Shown: positions 35,922 through 44,588 of the stretch, piece by piece
Layout: every line of letters starts with the position of its first letter
How positions within the stretch are numbered: the first letter of the stretch is position 1
NCBI RefSeq assembly: GCF_019797845.1
Contig: NZ_CP081864.1
Location: forward strand, 1,984,001-2,048,000
Source of the DNA: Symbiopectobacterium purcellii
GTDB taxonomy: Bacteria > Pseudomonadota > Gammaproteobacteria > Enterobacterales > Enterobacteriaceae
Reading direction: 5' to 3'
DNA: 64,000 nucleotides
Made by a program: the position numbers and the translations under genes
The notes under the pieces: generated by a model
What the model was told of the DNA's origin: nothing
Databases searched by the model: none
The model's input: the letters and a program-made list of their open reading frames with translations, nothing else

Positions 35922-35940
35922 AATATCTAATGAGGTGCCT

Positions 35941-36675
35941 ATGTCCGAGCAAAAGACCTTGTTGTTGACCGGCGCGAGTCGCGGGATCGGTCACGCCACG
36001 GTGAAGCATTTCCATGCGGCTGGATGGCGTATTTTCACTGCCTCACGGCAGAACTGGGTAGAGGATTGTCCGTGGGTGGAAGGGGTGCTAAACCATATCC
36101 ACTTCGATCTGGAAGATATCGATAGCGTGCAGGAGACGCTGCCGCTGATCAAAGAAAAACTCGGCGGCAGGCTGGATGCGTTGGTCGATAACGCCGGTAT
36201 TTCGCCCAAGGGCGTGGATGGCAGTCGCCTTGGCGTGCGCCAGACCGACTACGCCACTTGGCTCAGGGTGTTTAACGTCAACCTGTTTTCCTGCGCATTG
36301 CTGGCCAATGGACTGTTTGATGAACTGCGTGCCAGTCAGGGCAGCATCATCAATATCACCTCCATTGCCGGTGCGCGCGTGCATCCGTTTGCTGGTAGCG
36401 CCTATGCCAGCTCCAAAGCGGCACTCTCAGCGCTGACGCGGGAAATGGCAAACGAGTTTGGCCGCTACGGTATTCGCGTCAATGCGATTGCGCCGGGGGA
36501 AATTGAAACCAGCATCCTGTCGCCGGGTACCGATGAGATCGTAGCTCGTCAGGTCCCGATGCAGCGTTTGGGTAAACCCGAAGAGGTGGCTAGCCTGATC
36601 TATTTCCTGTGCAACAGCGGTGCCTCCTATGTCAATGGGGCGGAAATTCAGGTTAACGGAGGCCAGCATGTGTGA
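35941..36675 (+). CDS. Short-chain dehydrogenase/reductase
   Basis: The 244-residue classical SDR has the cofactor motif TGASRGIG, the structural LVDNAGIS, catalytic Ser in NITSIAG, and YASSK with catalytic Tyr and Lys. The C-terminal block GKPEEVASLIYFLCNSGASYVNGAEIQVNGGQ is typical. It would oxidise or reduce a hydroxyl or carbonyl group; the substrate is not predictable from sequence. GAGG lies before ATG 35941. An upstream in-frame ATG at 35911 sits inside operator site B and was rejected. The last eight bases overlap the kinase gene, so SDR, kinase and aminotransferase are one operon. Confidence 0.9.
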   Translation: MSEQKTLLLTGASRGIGHATVKHFHAAGWRIFTASRQNWVEDCPWVEGVLNHIHFDLEDIDSVQETLPLIKEKLGGRLDALVDNAGISPKGVDGSRLGVRQTDYATWLRVFNVNLFSCALLANGLFDELRASQGSIINITSIAGARVHPFAGSAYASSKAALSALTREMANEFGRYGIRVNAIAPGEIETSILSPGTDEIVARQVPMQRLGKPEEVASLIYFLCNSGASYVNGAEIQVNGGQHV

Positions 36676-37726
36676 CGCGCAGGACACGGGCACGCTAATG
36701 ACGCAGGCGGTACCGGAGGTTTCTTGCCAGCAGGCGCAGGCGCTGATCTGGCAATACTATGGTCTGCAAGGGGATGTCACCCTGCTCACCGGCGAACGGG
36801 ATAAAAATTTTTGCCTGACCGTGCCCTCCGGGCGTCGCTATATGTTGAAAGTGATCAATGCTGCCGAATCTGTCGCCGAAAGCCACTATCAGACTGCGCT
36901 GTTGCTGCATGTCGCTCAGCAAGCGGCGGCGCTGCCGGTACCACGCGTGGTACTGACGCGCTATCAACAGGCGGAACCGGTAGTGGATATTGACGGCAAC
37001 GCGTTGCGCATTCGTCTGGTGAGCTTTCTGGAAGGCACGCCGCTGTATGCGGTAACACCGTCTATCGCGCTGATGGAAAGTTTAGGAAGCACGCTGGCAC
37101 AGTTAGATGTGGCACTGAGCCGCTTTTCTCATCCGGCGGAACAGCGGCAACTGTTGTGGGACATAAGCCGCGCTGAGCAAATTCGTCCTTATCTTGCGTT
37201 TGTACATGACATTGAACAGCAAGCGGCCATCACGCAGATCCTGCAACGCTACGATAGCCATGTGACACCGCAGCTAAAAACGCTGCGTCAACAGACTATC
37301 CATAACGACATGAACCCACACAACGTGCTGGCAGACGTGGGGGACGCAACGCGCGTCAGCGGTATCATCGATTTCGGTGATGCTCTTTATGCACCATTGA
37401 TCAATGACCTGGCGACGGCGTTAGCGTATCAGATACATGACGGGGAGGATCCCTTCGCTTTTATCGTGCCGTTTATCGCGTCTTATCATGCGCATCTGCC
37501 GTTGACCGAGCAGGAGATCGCGCTGTTGCCCGATCTCATCATGACGCGCCTGGCGCTGATCATGACCATCGCACAGTGGCGTGCCGCACGCTATCCGGAG
37601 AATCGTGACTATTTGTTGCGCAATTTGCCGCGCAGTTGGCGCAGCCTGCAACAGATAACCCGTTATTCGCACGACCAGTTCTGCCAGCGGATATGGCAGG
37701 GGATAAAGGAGATAAATCATGACTGA
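36668..37726 (+). CDS. APH-type small-molecule kinase (hydroxylysine kinase-like)
   Basis: The 352-residue protein has the aminoglycoside phosphotransferase/choline kinase fold. The Brenner motif HNDMNPHNVLAD supplies the catalytic Asp and Asn, and IIDFGDA is the metal-binding DFG-like motif. The N-terminal lobe shows DKNFCLTVPSGRRYMLKVINAAE, with Lys for ATP. Because the next gene resembles amino-alcohol-phosphate phospho-lyases, I infer phosphorylation of a hydroxyl group on an amino compound, as hydroxylysine kinase does. This is not a claim of antibiotic resistance. GGAGG lies five bases before ATG 36668. Confidence 0.82.
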   Translation: MCDAQDTGTLMTQAVPEVSCQQAQALIWQYYGLQGDVTLLTGERDKNFCLTVPSGRRYMLKVINAAESVAESHYQTALLLHVAQQAAALPVPRVVLTRYQQAEPVVDIDGNALRIRLVSFLEGTPLYAVTPSIALMESLGSTLAQLDVALSRFSHPAEQRQLLWDISRAEQIRPYLAFVHDIEQQAAITQILQRYDSHVTPQLKTLRQQTIHNDMNPHNVLADVGDATRVSGIIDFGDALYAPLINDLATALAYQIHDGEDPFAFIVPFIASYHAHLPLTEQEIALLPDLIMTRLALIMTIAQWRAARYPENRDYLLRNLPRSWRSLQQITRYSHDQFCQRIWQGIKEINHD

Positions 37727-39008
37727 AGTGACAACGTCACCAGTAAATGCCAGCGCTGAACTCTTGGCGCGTCGCCAGCGCGTATTGGGCCAGGGTTATC
37801 GACTCTTTTATCAGGAGCCGTTGCATCCGGTGCGCGGCGAGGGGGTATGGCTGTTCGATGCGCAGGGCAAGCGCTATCTGGATGTGTACAACAACGTAGC
37901 GTCGGTCGGGCATTGCCATCCGGCGGTAGTGGACGCCATTGCTCGGCAGAGTGCACAGCTTAATACCCATACCCGCTATCTGCATCATGCTATCGTTGAT
38001 TTTGCCGAAGATTTGCTGCGTGAATTCCCGGCTGACCTGGATAACCTGATGCTGACCTGCACCGGCAGTGAGGCTAACGATTTGGCCCTGCGCATTGCGC
38101 GACATGTGACGGGCGGCACCGGGGTTATCGTGACACGTTGGGCTTATCACGGCGTTACCAGTGCGTTGGCAGAACTTTCTCCGTCACTCGGCGACGGCGT
38201 GACACGCGGCAATTATGTAAAACTGATTGATGCGCCAGACAACTATCGTCAGCCCGGTGCATTTTTGGCGTCGGTGCAGGCCGCATTGGCAGAGATGCGT
38301 GCAGAAGGCATCCGTCCTGCGGCGCTGCTGTTCGATACCATTTTTTCCAGTGATGGCGTCTTTTCCCCGTTGGCTGGAGAAGTGGCGCAAGCGGTACAGT
38401 GGGTGCGCGATGCTGGGGGACTGTTTATTGCCGATGAAGTGCAGCCGGGTTTTGGCCGCACCGGTGAAGCCATGTGGGGATTCGCCCGCCATCAGGTGGT
38501 GCCGGATCTGGTCAGCTTAGGCAAGCCGATGGGCAACGGGCATCCGATCGCAGGATTGGTAGGAAAATCGGCGCTGTTTGCCGCATTTGGTCGTGATGTT
38601 AGCTATTTTAATACTTTTGGTGGTAACCCGGTGTCGTGTCAGGCGGCACATGCGGTGTTGCGTGTGATCCGCGAAGAGCAACTGCAACAGAACGCGTTGT
38701 GGGTCGGGCATTGCCTGCGTGAAGGGTTGCAAGCGTTAGCACAGCATCATGCACTGTTGGGCGATGTGCGCGGCAGCGGGCTGTTTGTCGGTGCGGAACT
38801 GGTTAGCGACCGTGAAAACAAAACGCCAGCCAGCGCTGAGGCGGTAGCGGTGGTGAATACCATGCGCCAGCGCGGCGTGTTGATCAGCGCTACGGGGCCA
38901 GCGGGCAATATTCTGAAGATCCGGCCACCGCTGGTGTTCAGGGAAGAGCATGCCGCGCTGTTTCTCGATACGCTGGACGCCGTGCTGACAGAAGTGGCGC
39001 AGCGCTAA
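37719..39008 (+). CDS. Class III aminotransferase-fold protein, phospho-lyase-like
   Basis: This 429-residue PLP enzyme has the fold-type I class III pattern with GSEANDLALRIAR, DEVQPGFGRTG and the PLP lysine in VSLGKPMGNGHPIAG. The segment RYLDVYNNVASVGHCHPAVVDAI, then LNTHTRYLH, resembles the ethanolamine-phosphate and 5-phosphohydroxylysine phospho-lyases more than GABA or ornithine aminotransferases. Those enzymes eliminate phosphate and ammonia to give an aldehyde. Pairing with a kinase supports this reading. A plain omega-aminotransferase remains possible. The start overlaps the kinase stop by eight bases. Confidence 0.85.
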   Translation: MTEVTTSPVNASAELLARRQRVLGQGYRLFYQEPLHPVRGEGVWLFDAQGKRYLDVYNNVASVGHCHPAVVDAIARQSAQLNTHTRYLHHAIVDFAEDLLREFPADLDNLMLTCTGSEANDLALRIARHVTGGTGVIVTRWAYHGVTSALAELSPSLGDGVTRGNYVKLIDAPDNYRQPGAFLASVQAALAEMRAEGIRPAALLFDTIFSSDGVFSPLAGEVAQAVQWVRDAGGLFIADEVQPGFGRTGEAMWGFARHQVVPDLVSLGKPMGNGHPIAGLVGKSALFAAFGRDVSYFNTFGGNPVSCQAAHAVLRVIREEQLQQNALWVGHCLREGLQALAQHHALLGDVRGSGLFVGAELVSDRENKTPASAEAVAVVNTMRQRGVLISATGPAGNILKIRPPLVFREEHAALFLDTLDAVLTEVAQR

Positions 39009-39037
39009 TGGCTGCACCCGTCAGGTAGACGTTGCGA

Positions 39038-40135
39038 TTACCACACGCGCGCCTGTGATGTGCTGACGCCTTCTTGCAACGTTCGGGTAAACTCAGTGAA
39101 AGAGAGTGCATCGAGTTTCAGGGAGGGCAGCACATCATTTTGGCTCCGAAGGTCGCATTGCCATACGGCGCTGGCAAGGGTAATCGATGCACTGTGTAGC
39201 GGCAGCGCGATCCCCGCTTTGCGTGCGATCGCTTCGGCAAATACCAATCCATAGGGTGTATCTTCCAAAATAAAACGGGTATTCATGTCGATCGGGCCGG
39301 GTGGTCCACCGCGTCGGCGGTGCAACTCGGCGGCGATCTCACTCAGCGTATGGCAGGAAACATCGAATGATTGCTGAAAATGCGCTTCAATGCTGTGCAG
39401 TCTCAGGCCAAAGGCGTGTGCCAAGGCCTGACGTTCCTGCTCCAGTGCCAGAATCAGATTCGCCACCCCATCGGTCATATAGTGATATTGCGGCCAGCGT
39501 TCCTGATGCTCGATGCGTGTGACATTGCACAGCGCCAATCCCAGATGCGCAATGGGATTGATATTGATTAATGAGGTCGCCAGGATATTGGATTGTGGCT
39601 GGAACCGTTTGCCAAACAGCTGCTCACACAGGGTGATGGCCGCCGCATTCTGTTCGGCAGGGAGCGTGGCGACATGCACACAGCGGCGTGCGGTCATCAG
39701 GGTGACGCTGTTTTCCTCTTTGCGTCGGGCGGTGAACGCGGTGGTTCCCCAGGTAATAATCGGGGTGCGAATGGCGCGTTGTGCCAGCAACTGTGACAAA
39801 AACAACGCGCTTAATGAGCACGCGGAATTGATGATAACCGGTTGTCCCGTGGTCAGATGGGGGGCCAGCGCTTCCATCACCGTACGGTGACCATAGCCTG
39901 GAACGCACAGCAGCACCGCATCGGCACCGCGTACCGCAGTGGCGATGTCGGTGGTAACGGCTGGGCGACATTCCCCTTCAATCACGCCAGTGTAGTGTAG
40001 CCCGGAGTGGGCGTTAGAAATGCCTGCCAACGCATGTGCTTCCCTTGCCCAAAGCACCGTCTGGTGACCGTGATGGCACAGCCAGGCCGCGCTGGCAAAC
40101 CCGATATTCCCTGCACCTAACAGTGCTATTTTCAT
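39038..40135 (-). CDS. Opine (octopine/nopaline) dehydrogenase-family protein
   Basis: The 365-residue product has an N-terminal NAD(P) Rossmann motif (IALLGAGNIGFASAAWL) and the C-terminal opine dehydrogenase domain, with the conserved His in ININPIAHLG. The family catalyses reversible reductive condensation of an amino acid with a keto acid; bacterial members next to importers often work in the oxidative direction to degrade opines. Here it follows a Tct transporter on the same strand, which fits uptake and cleavage of a carboxylated amino compound. The start at 40135 is used; a TTG 18 bases upstream is possible. Confidence 0.85.
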   Translation of the reverse strand: MKIALLGAGNIGFASAAWLCHHGHQTVLWAREAHALAGISNAHSGLHYTGVIEGECRPAVTTDIATAVRGADAVLLCVPGYGHRTVMEALAPHLTTGQPVIINSACSLSALFLSQLLAQRAIRTPIITWGTTAFTARRKEENSVTLMTARRCVHVATLPAEQNAAAITLCEQLFGKRFQPQSNILATSLININPIAHLGLALCNVTRIEHQERWPQYHYMTDGVANLILALEQERQALAHAFGLRLHSIEAHFQQSFDVSCHTLSEIAAELHRRRGGPPGPIDMNTRFILEDTPYGLVFAEAIARKAGIALPLHSASITLASAVWQCDLRSQNDVLPSLKLDALSFTEFTRTLQEGVSTSQARVW

Positions 40136-40175
40136 CTGTGATAATCCTTTCAATCACGCGAAAGTCGGTATCAGG

Positions 40176-40196
40176 CAAGGTGAATATTTCACCTTG
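40176..40196. repeat. Perfect inverted repeat between tctA and the opine dehydrogenase gene
   Basis: Nine-base arms (CAAGGTGAA / TTCACCTTG) with a 3-base loop. No U tract follows on the minus strand, so it may be an operator, processing site or weak attenuator within the operon. Confidence 0.5.
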
Positions 40197-40237
40197 CGTA
40201 ATACAATAGGTAGTCGTGTTTTCAAACCCTGGCTATT

Positions 40238-41728
40238 TCAGGCTGGACGTAGCTTGCGGCGAAAACGCCAATAAGGGGTAACAAAAATAAAGAGTGTAAG
40301 CAGCACCAGAATAATAGACAGCGGCGAACTGACTAACGCGAGGGTATTACCGCCGGAAATAGTCAATGCGAGATGTAATTGTGTTTCTGCAATAGGGCCA
40401 AGGATCACCCCCAAAATAATCGGTGCACTCGGGTAGTCCAGTTTTTCCAGAAAATAGGCGACCACGCCAATAGCAAAAAAGAGATACAGATCGAAGAGGG
40501 TGTTATTAACCGCATAGACCCCAACGGTAATAAACAGCATGATGACTGGCACCAGCAATATAGTGGGGAGTCTTAATACCTGACCAAATAATCGCGTGGC
40601 GGTTAATCCCCCGACCACGGCCAGTAACAATGCAGACAACAGCATTTGCAGCATAAATCCGTAGACAATATCGGGGTAATCCTGAAACAGTTGCGGACCG
40701 GGGCGTAACCCTTGTACCAGCAGACCACCCAAGATCACCGCCGCAATTCCCGAACCGGGAATACCCAGTGTTAAGGCCGGAATCAGTGAGGCAGCGTTAT
40801 CGGCTCCGTTACCGGCTTCTGAGGCGGCGACGCCTTTGGGATTCCCCTTACCGTAGCTATCCGGGTCGCTGTCGTGCCGCTTTGCGTCGTTATAAGCCAG
40901 ATAACAAGACATGCTGCCGCCAGCCCCCGGCAGCACGCCAACGATAATGCCAATCACCGAGCTTCGCAGCCAAACGGGTAAGAAGGTACGCCATTGCGCG
41001 AGTACCGACCCCTGTCGTTTGAGTTTCAGCAGGTGCCCGGGCATGCCTGCGCTAATCGGCTGTTCCAGCATATGAATCAGAGGAGGGAACGCGAACAGCG
41101 CGGTTAACAACACCACCAGATCCAGCCCCTCGGTCAATTCAAGAATACCAAAGGTGTAGCGCTCATCGCCGGTGGAAATATCCAGCCCTACGGTGCCGAT
41201 CAACAGACCGACAATGGCGGCAATAATACCTTTGATAAAATCATCACCGAGTAACGAGGTTACGGTTGCCAGGCCCAACAGCGCCATCCAGAAATACTCC
41301 GCCGGACCAAAAAACAAGCTCATCGAGGCCAGGCCCGGTGCGAACAGAATCAGGGCCAGGGCTGAAAGTGCACTGCCGATCACCCCTGACGCAACCGCCA
41401 CCTGCAACGCATAGGCTGTCTTTCCTTGCCGGGTCAGGGCGTAGCCATCCAGTACGGTAGCCACGGATGCCGGGGTGCCGGGAATGCGTAACAAAATGGC
41501 CGGAATGGCCCCCCCATAGCTGCCGCCGTTATACATCCCGGCCATCATGCCGAGTGCAAACAGCGGATCGACGCCGAACGTCAGGGGGATCAGGATGGCG
41601 ATGCCGGTGGTGACCGTCAGGCCGGGTAGTGCTCCCACAACCAGTCCCGCCACGGTGCCCAGCGCCACGGCAAAGAGATTGGCCGGTGCAAACACGTGCG
41701 GCAATGCACTGAGCAGCGCGTCAATCAT
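40238..41728 (-). CDS. tctA: Tripartite tricarboxylate transporter, large membrane subunit (TctA family)
   Basis: The 496-residue polytopic protein has TctA signatures: ALPGLTVTTGIAILIPLTFG near the N-terminus, GMYNGGSYGGAIPAILLRIPGTPAS, GVLPGAGGSMSCYLAYNDAKR, and EAGNGADNAASLIPALTLGIPGSGIAAVILGG. TctA is the channel-forming subunit of secondary TTT importers for carboxylic acids. The ATG overlaps the tctB stop by four bases (ATGA). Confidence 0.94.
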   Translation of the reverse strand: MIDALLSALPHVFAPANLFAVALGTVAGLVVGALPGLTVTTGIAILIPLTFGVDPLFALGMMAGMYNGGSYGGAIPAILLRIPGTPASVATVLDGYALTRQGKTAYALQVAVASGVIGSALSALALILFAPGLASMSLFFGPAEYFWMALLGLATVTSLLGDDFIKGIIAAIVGLLIGTVGLDISTGDERYTFGILELTEGLDLVVLLTALFAFPPLIHMLEQPISAGMPGHLLKLKRQGSVLAQWRTFLPVWLRSSVIGIIVGVLPGAGGSMSCYLAYNDAKRHDSDPDSYGKGNPKGVAASEAGNGADNAASLIPALTLGIPGSGIAAVILGGLLVQGLRPGPQLFQDYPDIVYGFMLQMLLSALLLAVVGGLTATRLFGQVLRLPTILLVPVIMLFITVGVYAVNNTLFDLYLFFAIGVVAYFLEKLDYPSAPIILGVILGPIAETQLHLALTISGGNTLALVSSPLSIILVLLTLFIFVTPYWRFRRKLRPA

Positions 41729-42195
41729 AGTAGGGGCTCCAATAATGCAGTTATCACGCCTGAAGGCAGAGGGCGCTCAAGCAGCAGGCGAAACACCACC
41801 AGAATAAAACAGAGTGTGCCCAACACCACGGGCAGTGATAGACGCCAGTGTCGGTAACCGAACAGCCACGGTATTCCGAGGCCAAAAATCACGCTGGCGA
41901 GAACATAGCCGATCGCATCCATCGCCGTGATATAAGCAAACATCAGCAAAAAGCCCATGACTACGCGTGCCGGCTGTGCGAACAGTGGGCGTTCAGCCTC
42001 TGCCGGAAACTTGATTTCACGCACGATGATCACCAACGCACACACCGCCAGCAGTACGGTTAACACGCGTGGAAAGGCGGCTCCGGTGCTACTGAAATGG
42101 CCCGCTTCCTGATAAAGCATGCCTGCGGCTAGTATCAAGACGCTCGCAAACGCGATATCCGCACGCCGATGTGTCAGTGAAGCACTTAACGCCAT
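41725..42195 (-). CDS. tctB: Tripartite tricarboxylate transporter, small membrane subunit (TctB family)
   Basis: The 156-residue protein has four hydrophobic segments and an N-terminal TctB-like region (ADIAFASVLILAAGMLYQEA, FSSTGAAFPRVLTVLLAV). It partners TctA. ATG at 42195 has AAGGTG seven bases upstream; ATG at 42210 is an alternative. The gene overlaps the end of tctC by about ten bases. Confidence 0.88.
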   Translation of the reverse strand: MALSASLTHRRADIAFASVLILAAGMLYQEAGHFSSTGAAFPRVLTVLLAVCALVIIVREIKFPAEAERPLFAQPARVVMGFLLMFAYITAMDAIGYVLASVIFGLGIPWLFGYRHWRLSLPVVLGTLCFILVVFRLLLERPLPSGVITALLEPLL

Positions 42196-43163
42196 GGTGT
42201 CACCTTCCATGTGTCAGAAAGATCGGCACTGATGCGGTCGATGAGCGTGCGATATTCCACCGCATTAAGATAGTTAAGGGGGATCTCCGCTTTTTGCGCC
42301 GCCGCGAGATACTCGGGATCGGTGATGACGCCTGCCAGCGCTTTTTCCAGTGCGTGGACAATTTCTGGCGGCGTGCCTTTCGGCGCGGCAATACCGCGCG
42401 AAGCGCCGGCAATCAGATCGATATTTTGCTCACGAAAGGTAGGGGCGTTAGGCAGATAATCGGCACGTTTGTCTGCCATCAGCCCCAGTACGCGGATTTG
42501 ACCGTCGCGGGCCAATTGCAAGGCTTCGCTCAGGTTCATGGTTGCGGCGGGAACGTGTCCCCCCAGAATCGCCTGGCGCACCGGTGCCGTGCTGCCAAAG
42601 AACGCGGGGGTAAACGTCACCCCTGTCAGGCGATTGAGGTTTAGGATGGCGATATGCTCCGAAGAGCCTGATGCGCCGGACGTGCCTATCACCAGCTTTT
42701 CCGGTGCTTGCTGTGCTGCGCTGATAAGCTGGTTTAAGGTGTGGTAAGGGCTGTCTTTGTTCACGACCAGGATCGCCGGGTCGTACACAATATTGGCGAT
42801 GGGCTGATAGTCACTCATGGTGAACTTGGCTTTGCCTTCCACCACAAGTCCGTTAATGGCCGGAGGATTGATCATGCCGATGGTATAACCGTCAGGCTTG
42901 GCGCGTGCCAGCGCGGTCCAGCCAATTTCTCCACCTGCGCCCGGTTTATTGATCACGGCGATACGCGCATTATTACCTAAATGTTTTTCCAGATAATGCG
43001 CAATAGAGCGTGCGGCAATATCGGTGCCGCCGCCGGGCGCAAAAGCGACCAGCATTTCGATGGGTTTATTCGGGTAGGCAGCGTAACTGCTAACCGGTAA
43101 TGCGGCGGTTAGCATAATAAAAACCGCACGGTAATGCGTTCCACGAGATATTATTGGCAACAT
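42186..43163 (-). CDS. tctC: Tripartite tricarboxylate transporter, substrate-binding protein (TctC/BugT family)
   Basis: The 325-residue periplasmic protein has a signal peptide (cleavage near SSYAA before YPNKPIEMLV) and the Bug-family motifs VAFAPGGGTDIAARSIA, VINKPGAGGEIGWTALARAKPDGYTIG, and GTSGASGSSEHIA. Bug proteins bind mono- to tricarboxylates and amino-acid-like acids. The ligand here is likely linked to the downstream opine dehydrogenase. AAGGA lies five bases before ATG. It is first in the tctCBA-dehydrogenase operon. Confidence 0.92.
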   Translation of the reverse strand: MLPIISRGTHYRAVFIMLTAALPVSSYAAYPNKPIEMLVAFAPGGGTDIAARSIAHYLEKHLGNNARIAVINKPGAGGEIGWTALARAKPDGYTIGMINPPAINGLVVEGKAKFTMSDYQPIANIVYDPAILVVNKDSPYHTLNQLISAAQQAPEKLVIGTSGASGSSEHIAILNLNRLTGVTFTPAFFGSTAPVRQAILGGHVPAATMNLSEALQLARDGQIRVLGLMADKRADYLPNAPTFREQNIDLIAGASRGIAAPKGTPPEIVHALEKALAGVITDPEYLAAAQKAEIPLNYLNAVEYRTLIDRISADLSDTWKVTPWR

Positions 43164-43362
43164 ATATTTCCTTATCGTGATAGTGTAAAGAAATCAGCGT
43201 TAAAAAATAGTCCGGAGAAATAATTCCTGATAGTGTTTTAGTAATAACCCCGTATTAAGGGTATGAGCGTCCGTTCTTGTCAGGGATGACAAAAATAAAA
43301 GTGCTGTATTTATGCGCCACTTACGTGGCGAAAATTAAATGACGCTTATACTGTTCCCAACA

Positions 43363-44328
43363 TTAACTATTAAGTGACACCATAATTTTATGGTGCTCAT
43401 CAGAATGAAATAGCGTAAATGCCGGAAGTAATTCCCGCGCGCGTTGTTCCAGTGCATCAATTAATTGCACAACGATAGGGCGCACTGTTTTTGCCTGAGG
43501 CGTAATAACGCCAAAGTAATAGGGAATATCCACGTCCAGTTCTCTGACTGCCACTCCGTGCAAGGGGAAGCCATAGGCTGTCACCGGTTCCGTAATGGCA
43601 ACCCCCAATCCGCTGCAGACGCATGCCAACAGATTGGCTGACGCGTTGGTTTCAATCACGTATTGCGGTGTAATCTTGGCCTTCTTCATTGCCAGCTCAA
43701 AACGGTGGCGCTGGCGATACGGATTGTACAGCGTAATGATTTTACGCGCCGCCAGAGCCTCTAATGCGATACGCTCCTGCTGTGCTAGCGGATCGTCCTC
43801 GTGTAACACCACAACGCAGCGCGTTTGTCCGATCCAGTGCCGTTCAACGTTTTTGTGCTCCAGCGGCAAACTGCTGATAGCCATGTCCGCTCGCCCCTCA
43901 ATCACGCTGTGTACCGCCTGTTCCGCTGTATAACTGAGGATTTGCAGCGGCATGGTCAGCGCCAGTTTGGCCAGCGCGTCAGGCAATAATCCCGCCGCCA
44001 TGGCTGGCGTGGCGGCAATCACCAGCGGTTTCTCTTCCGCTGCACTGATCTCCTGAGCGCGCACCTGCACCTGATGCAGTGAAATCAACGCATGTTCCAC
44101 CGATTCGTGCAGCTGTAATGCCTGCTCAGTGGGGTGGATGCGTGGCCCTTTGCGCACAAACAGCGGATAGCCAATCTTGTTTTCAAATTCCTGAATCAAT
44201 CGTGTCACGGCGGGTTGGGAACGATGTAACTGCTTGGCGGCGGCCGTAATGCTTCCCGCAGAAATCACCGCAGAAAAAGCGTCCAACTGGCGTAGATCCA
44301 AATCGTCGATCAAAGGCGTTTTCAACAT
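43363..44328 (-). CDS. LysR-family regulator
   Basis: The 321-residue protein has an N-terminal HTH (LRQLDAFSAVISAGSITAAAKQLHRSQPAVTRLIQEFE) and a periplasmic-binding-like effector domain. It lies upstream of tctCBA on the same strand and divergent from the flavoprotein operon at 44589, so it could control either. Family habit favours the divergent target or the adjacent transporter; the sequence does not decide. Confidence 0.9.
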   Translation of the reverse strand: MLKTPLIDDLDLRQLDAFSAVISAGSITAAAKQLHRSQPAVTRLIQEFENKIGYPLFVRKGPRIHPTEQALQLHESVEHALISLHQVQVRAQEISAAEEKPLVIAATPAMAAGLLPDALAKLALTMPLQILSYTAEQAVHSVIEGRADMAISSLPLEHKNVERHWIGQTRCVVVLHEDDPLAQQERIALEALAARKIITLYNPYRQRHRFELAMKKAKITPQYVIETNASANLLACVCSGLGVAITEPVTAYGFPLHGVAVRELDVDIPYYFGVITPQAKTVRPIVVQLIDALEQRARELLPAFTLFHSDEHHKIMVSLNS

Positions 44329-44487
44329 ATTCCGTTATTTTCCAACCAGGAAGCCAGCCTGTCATTATACACCCTAATCTCACGGTGTACCTGCCAAGCG
44401 ACGCGTTGGCGTGATGGTAATGCATGGTGCCAAGCATGCGTGAAAATGCGCGGTCTGTATATTTCCTTTTTCGCATATCTTCATGCG

Positions 44488-44500
44488 GAATAATTATTAA
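44488..44500 (+). promoter_or_regulatory. GAATAATTATTAA motif before flavoprotein gene 1
   Basis: This 13-base motif is identical to one before the paralogous flavoprotein gene (53597-53609). It lies 88 bases upstream of the start at 44589 and may be a shared regulator site. Confidence 0.4.
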
Positions 44501-44588
44501 GAATAAGCATGAACAATGAATGATAATTCAAGTAACGCATAATTAAAGTGGTAACGAATAGGCAACATGATGAAAGGAGCAGAGCTGA

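Noticed and set aside
35911..35940. SDR translation start at ATG 35911
   Set aside because: That ATG is part of the TGATGCATCA palindrome, while ATG 35941 has a proper GAGG site and matches SDR N-termini.
36668..37726. Aminoglycoside resistance gene
   Set aside because: The APH fold is shared with many metabolic kinases, and the operon with an SDR and a phospho-lyase-like enzyme favours catabolism.
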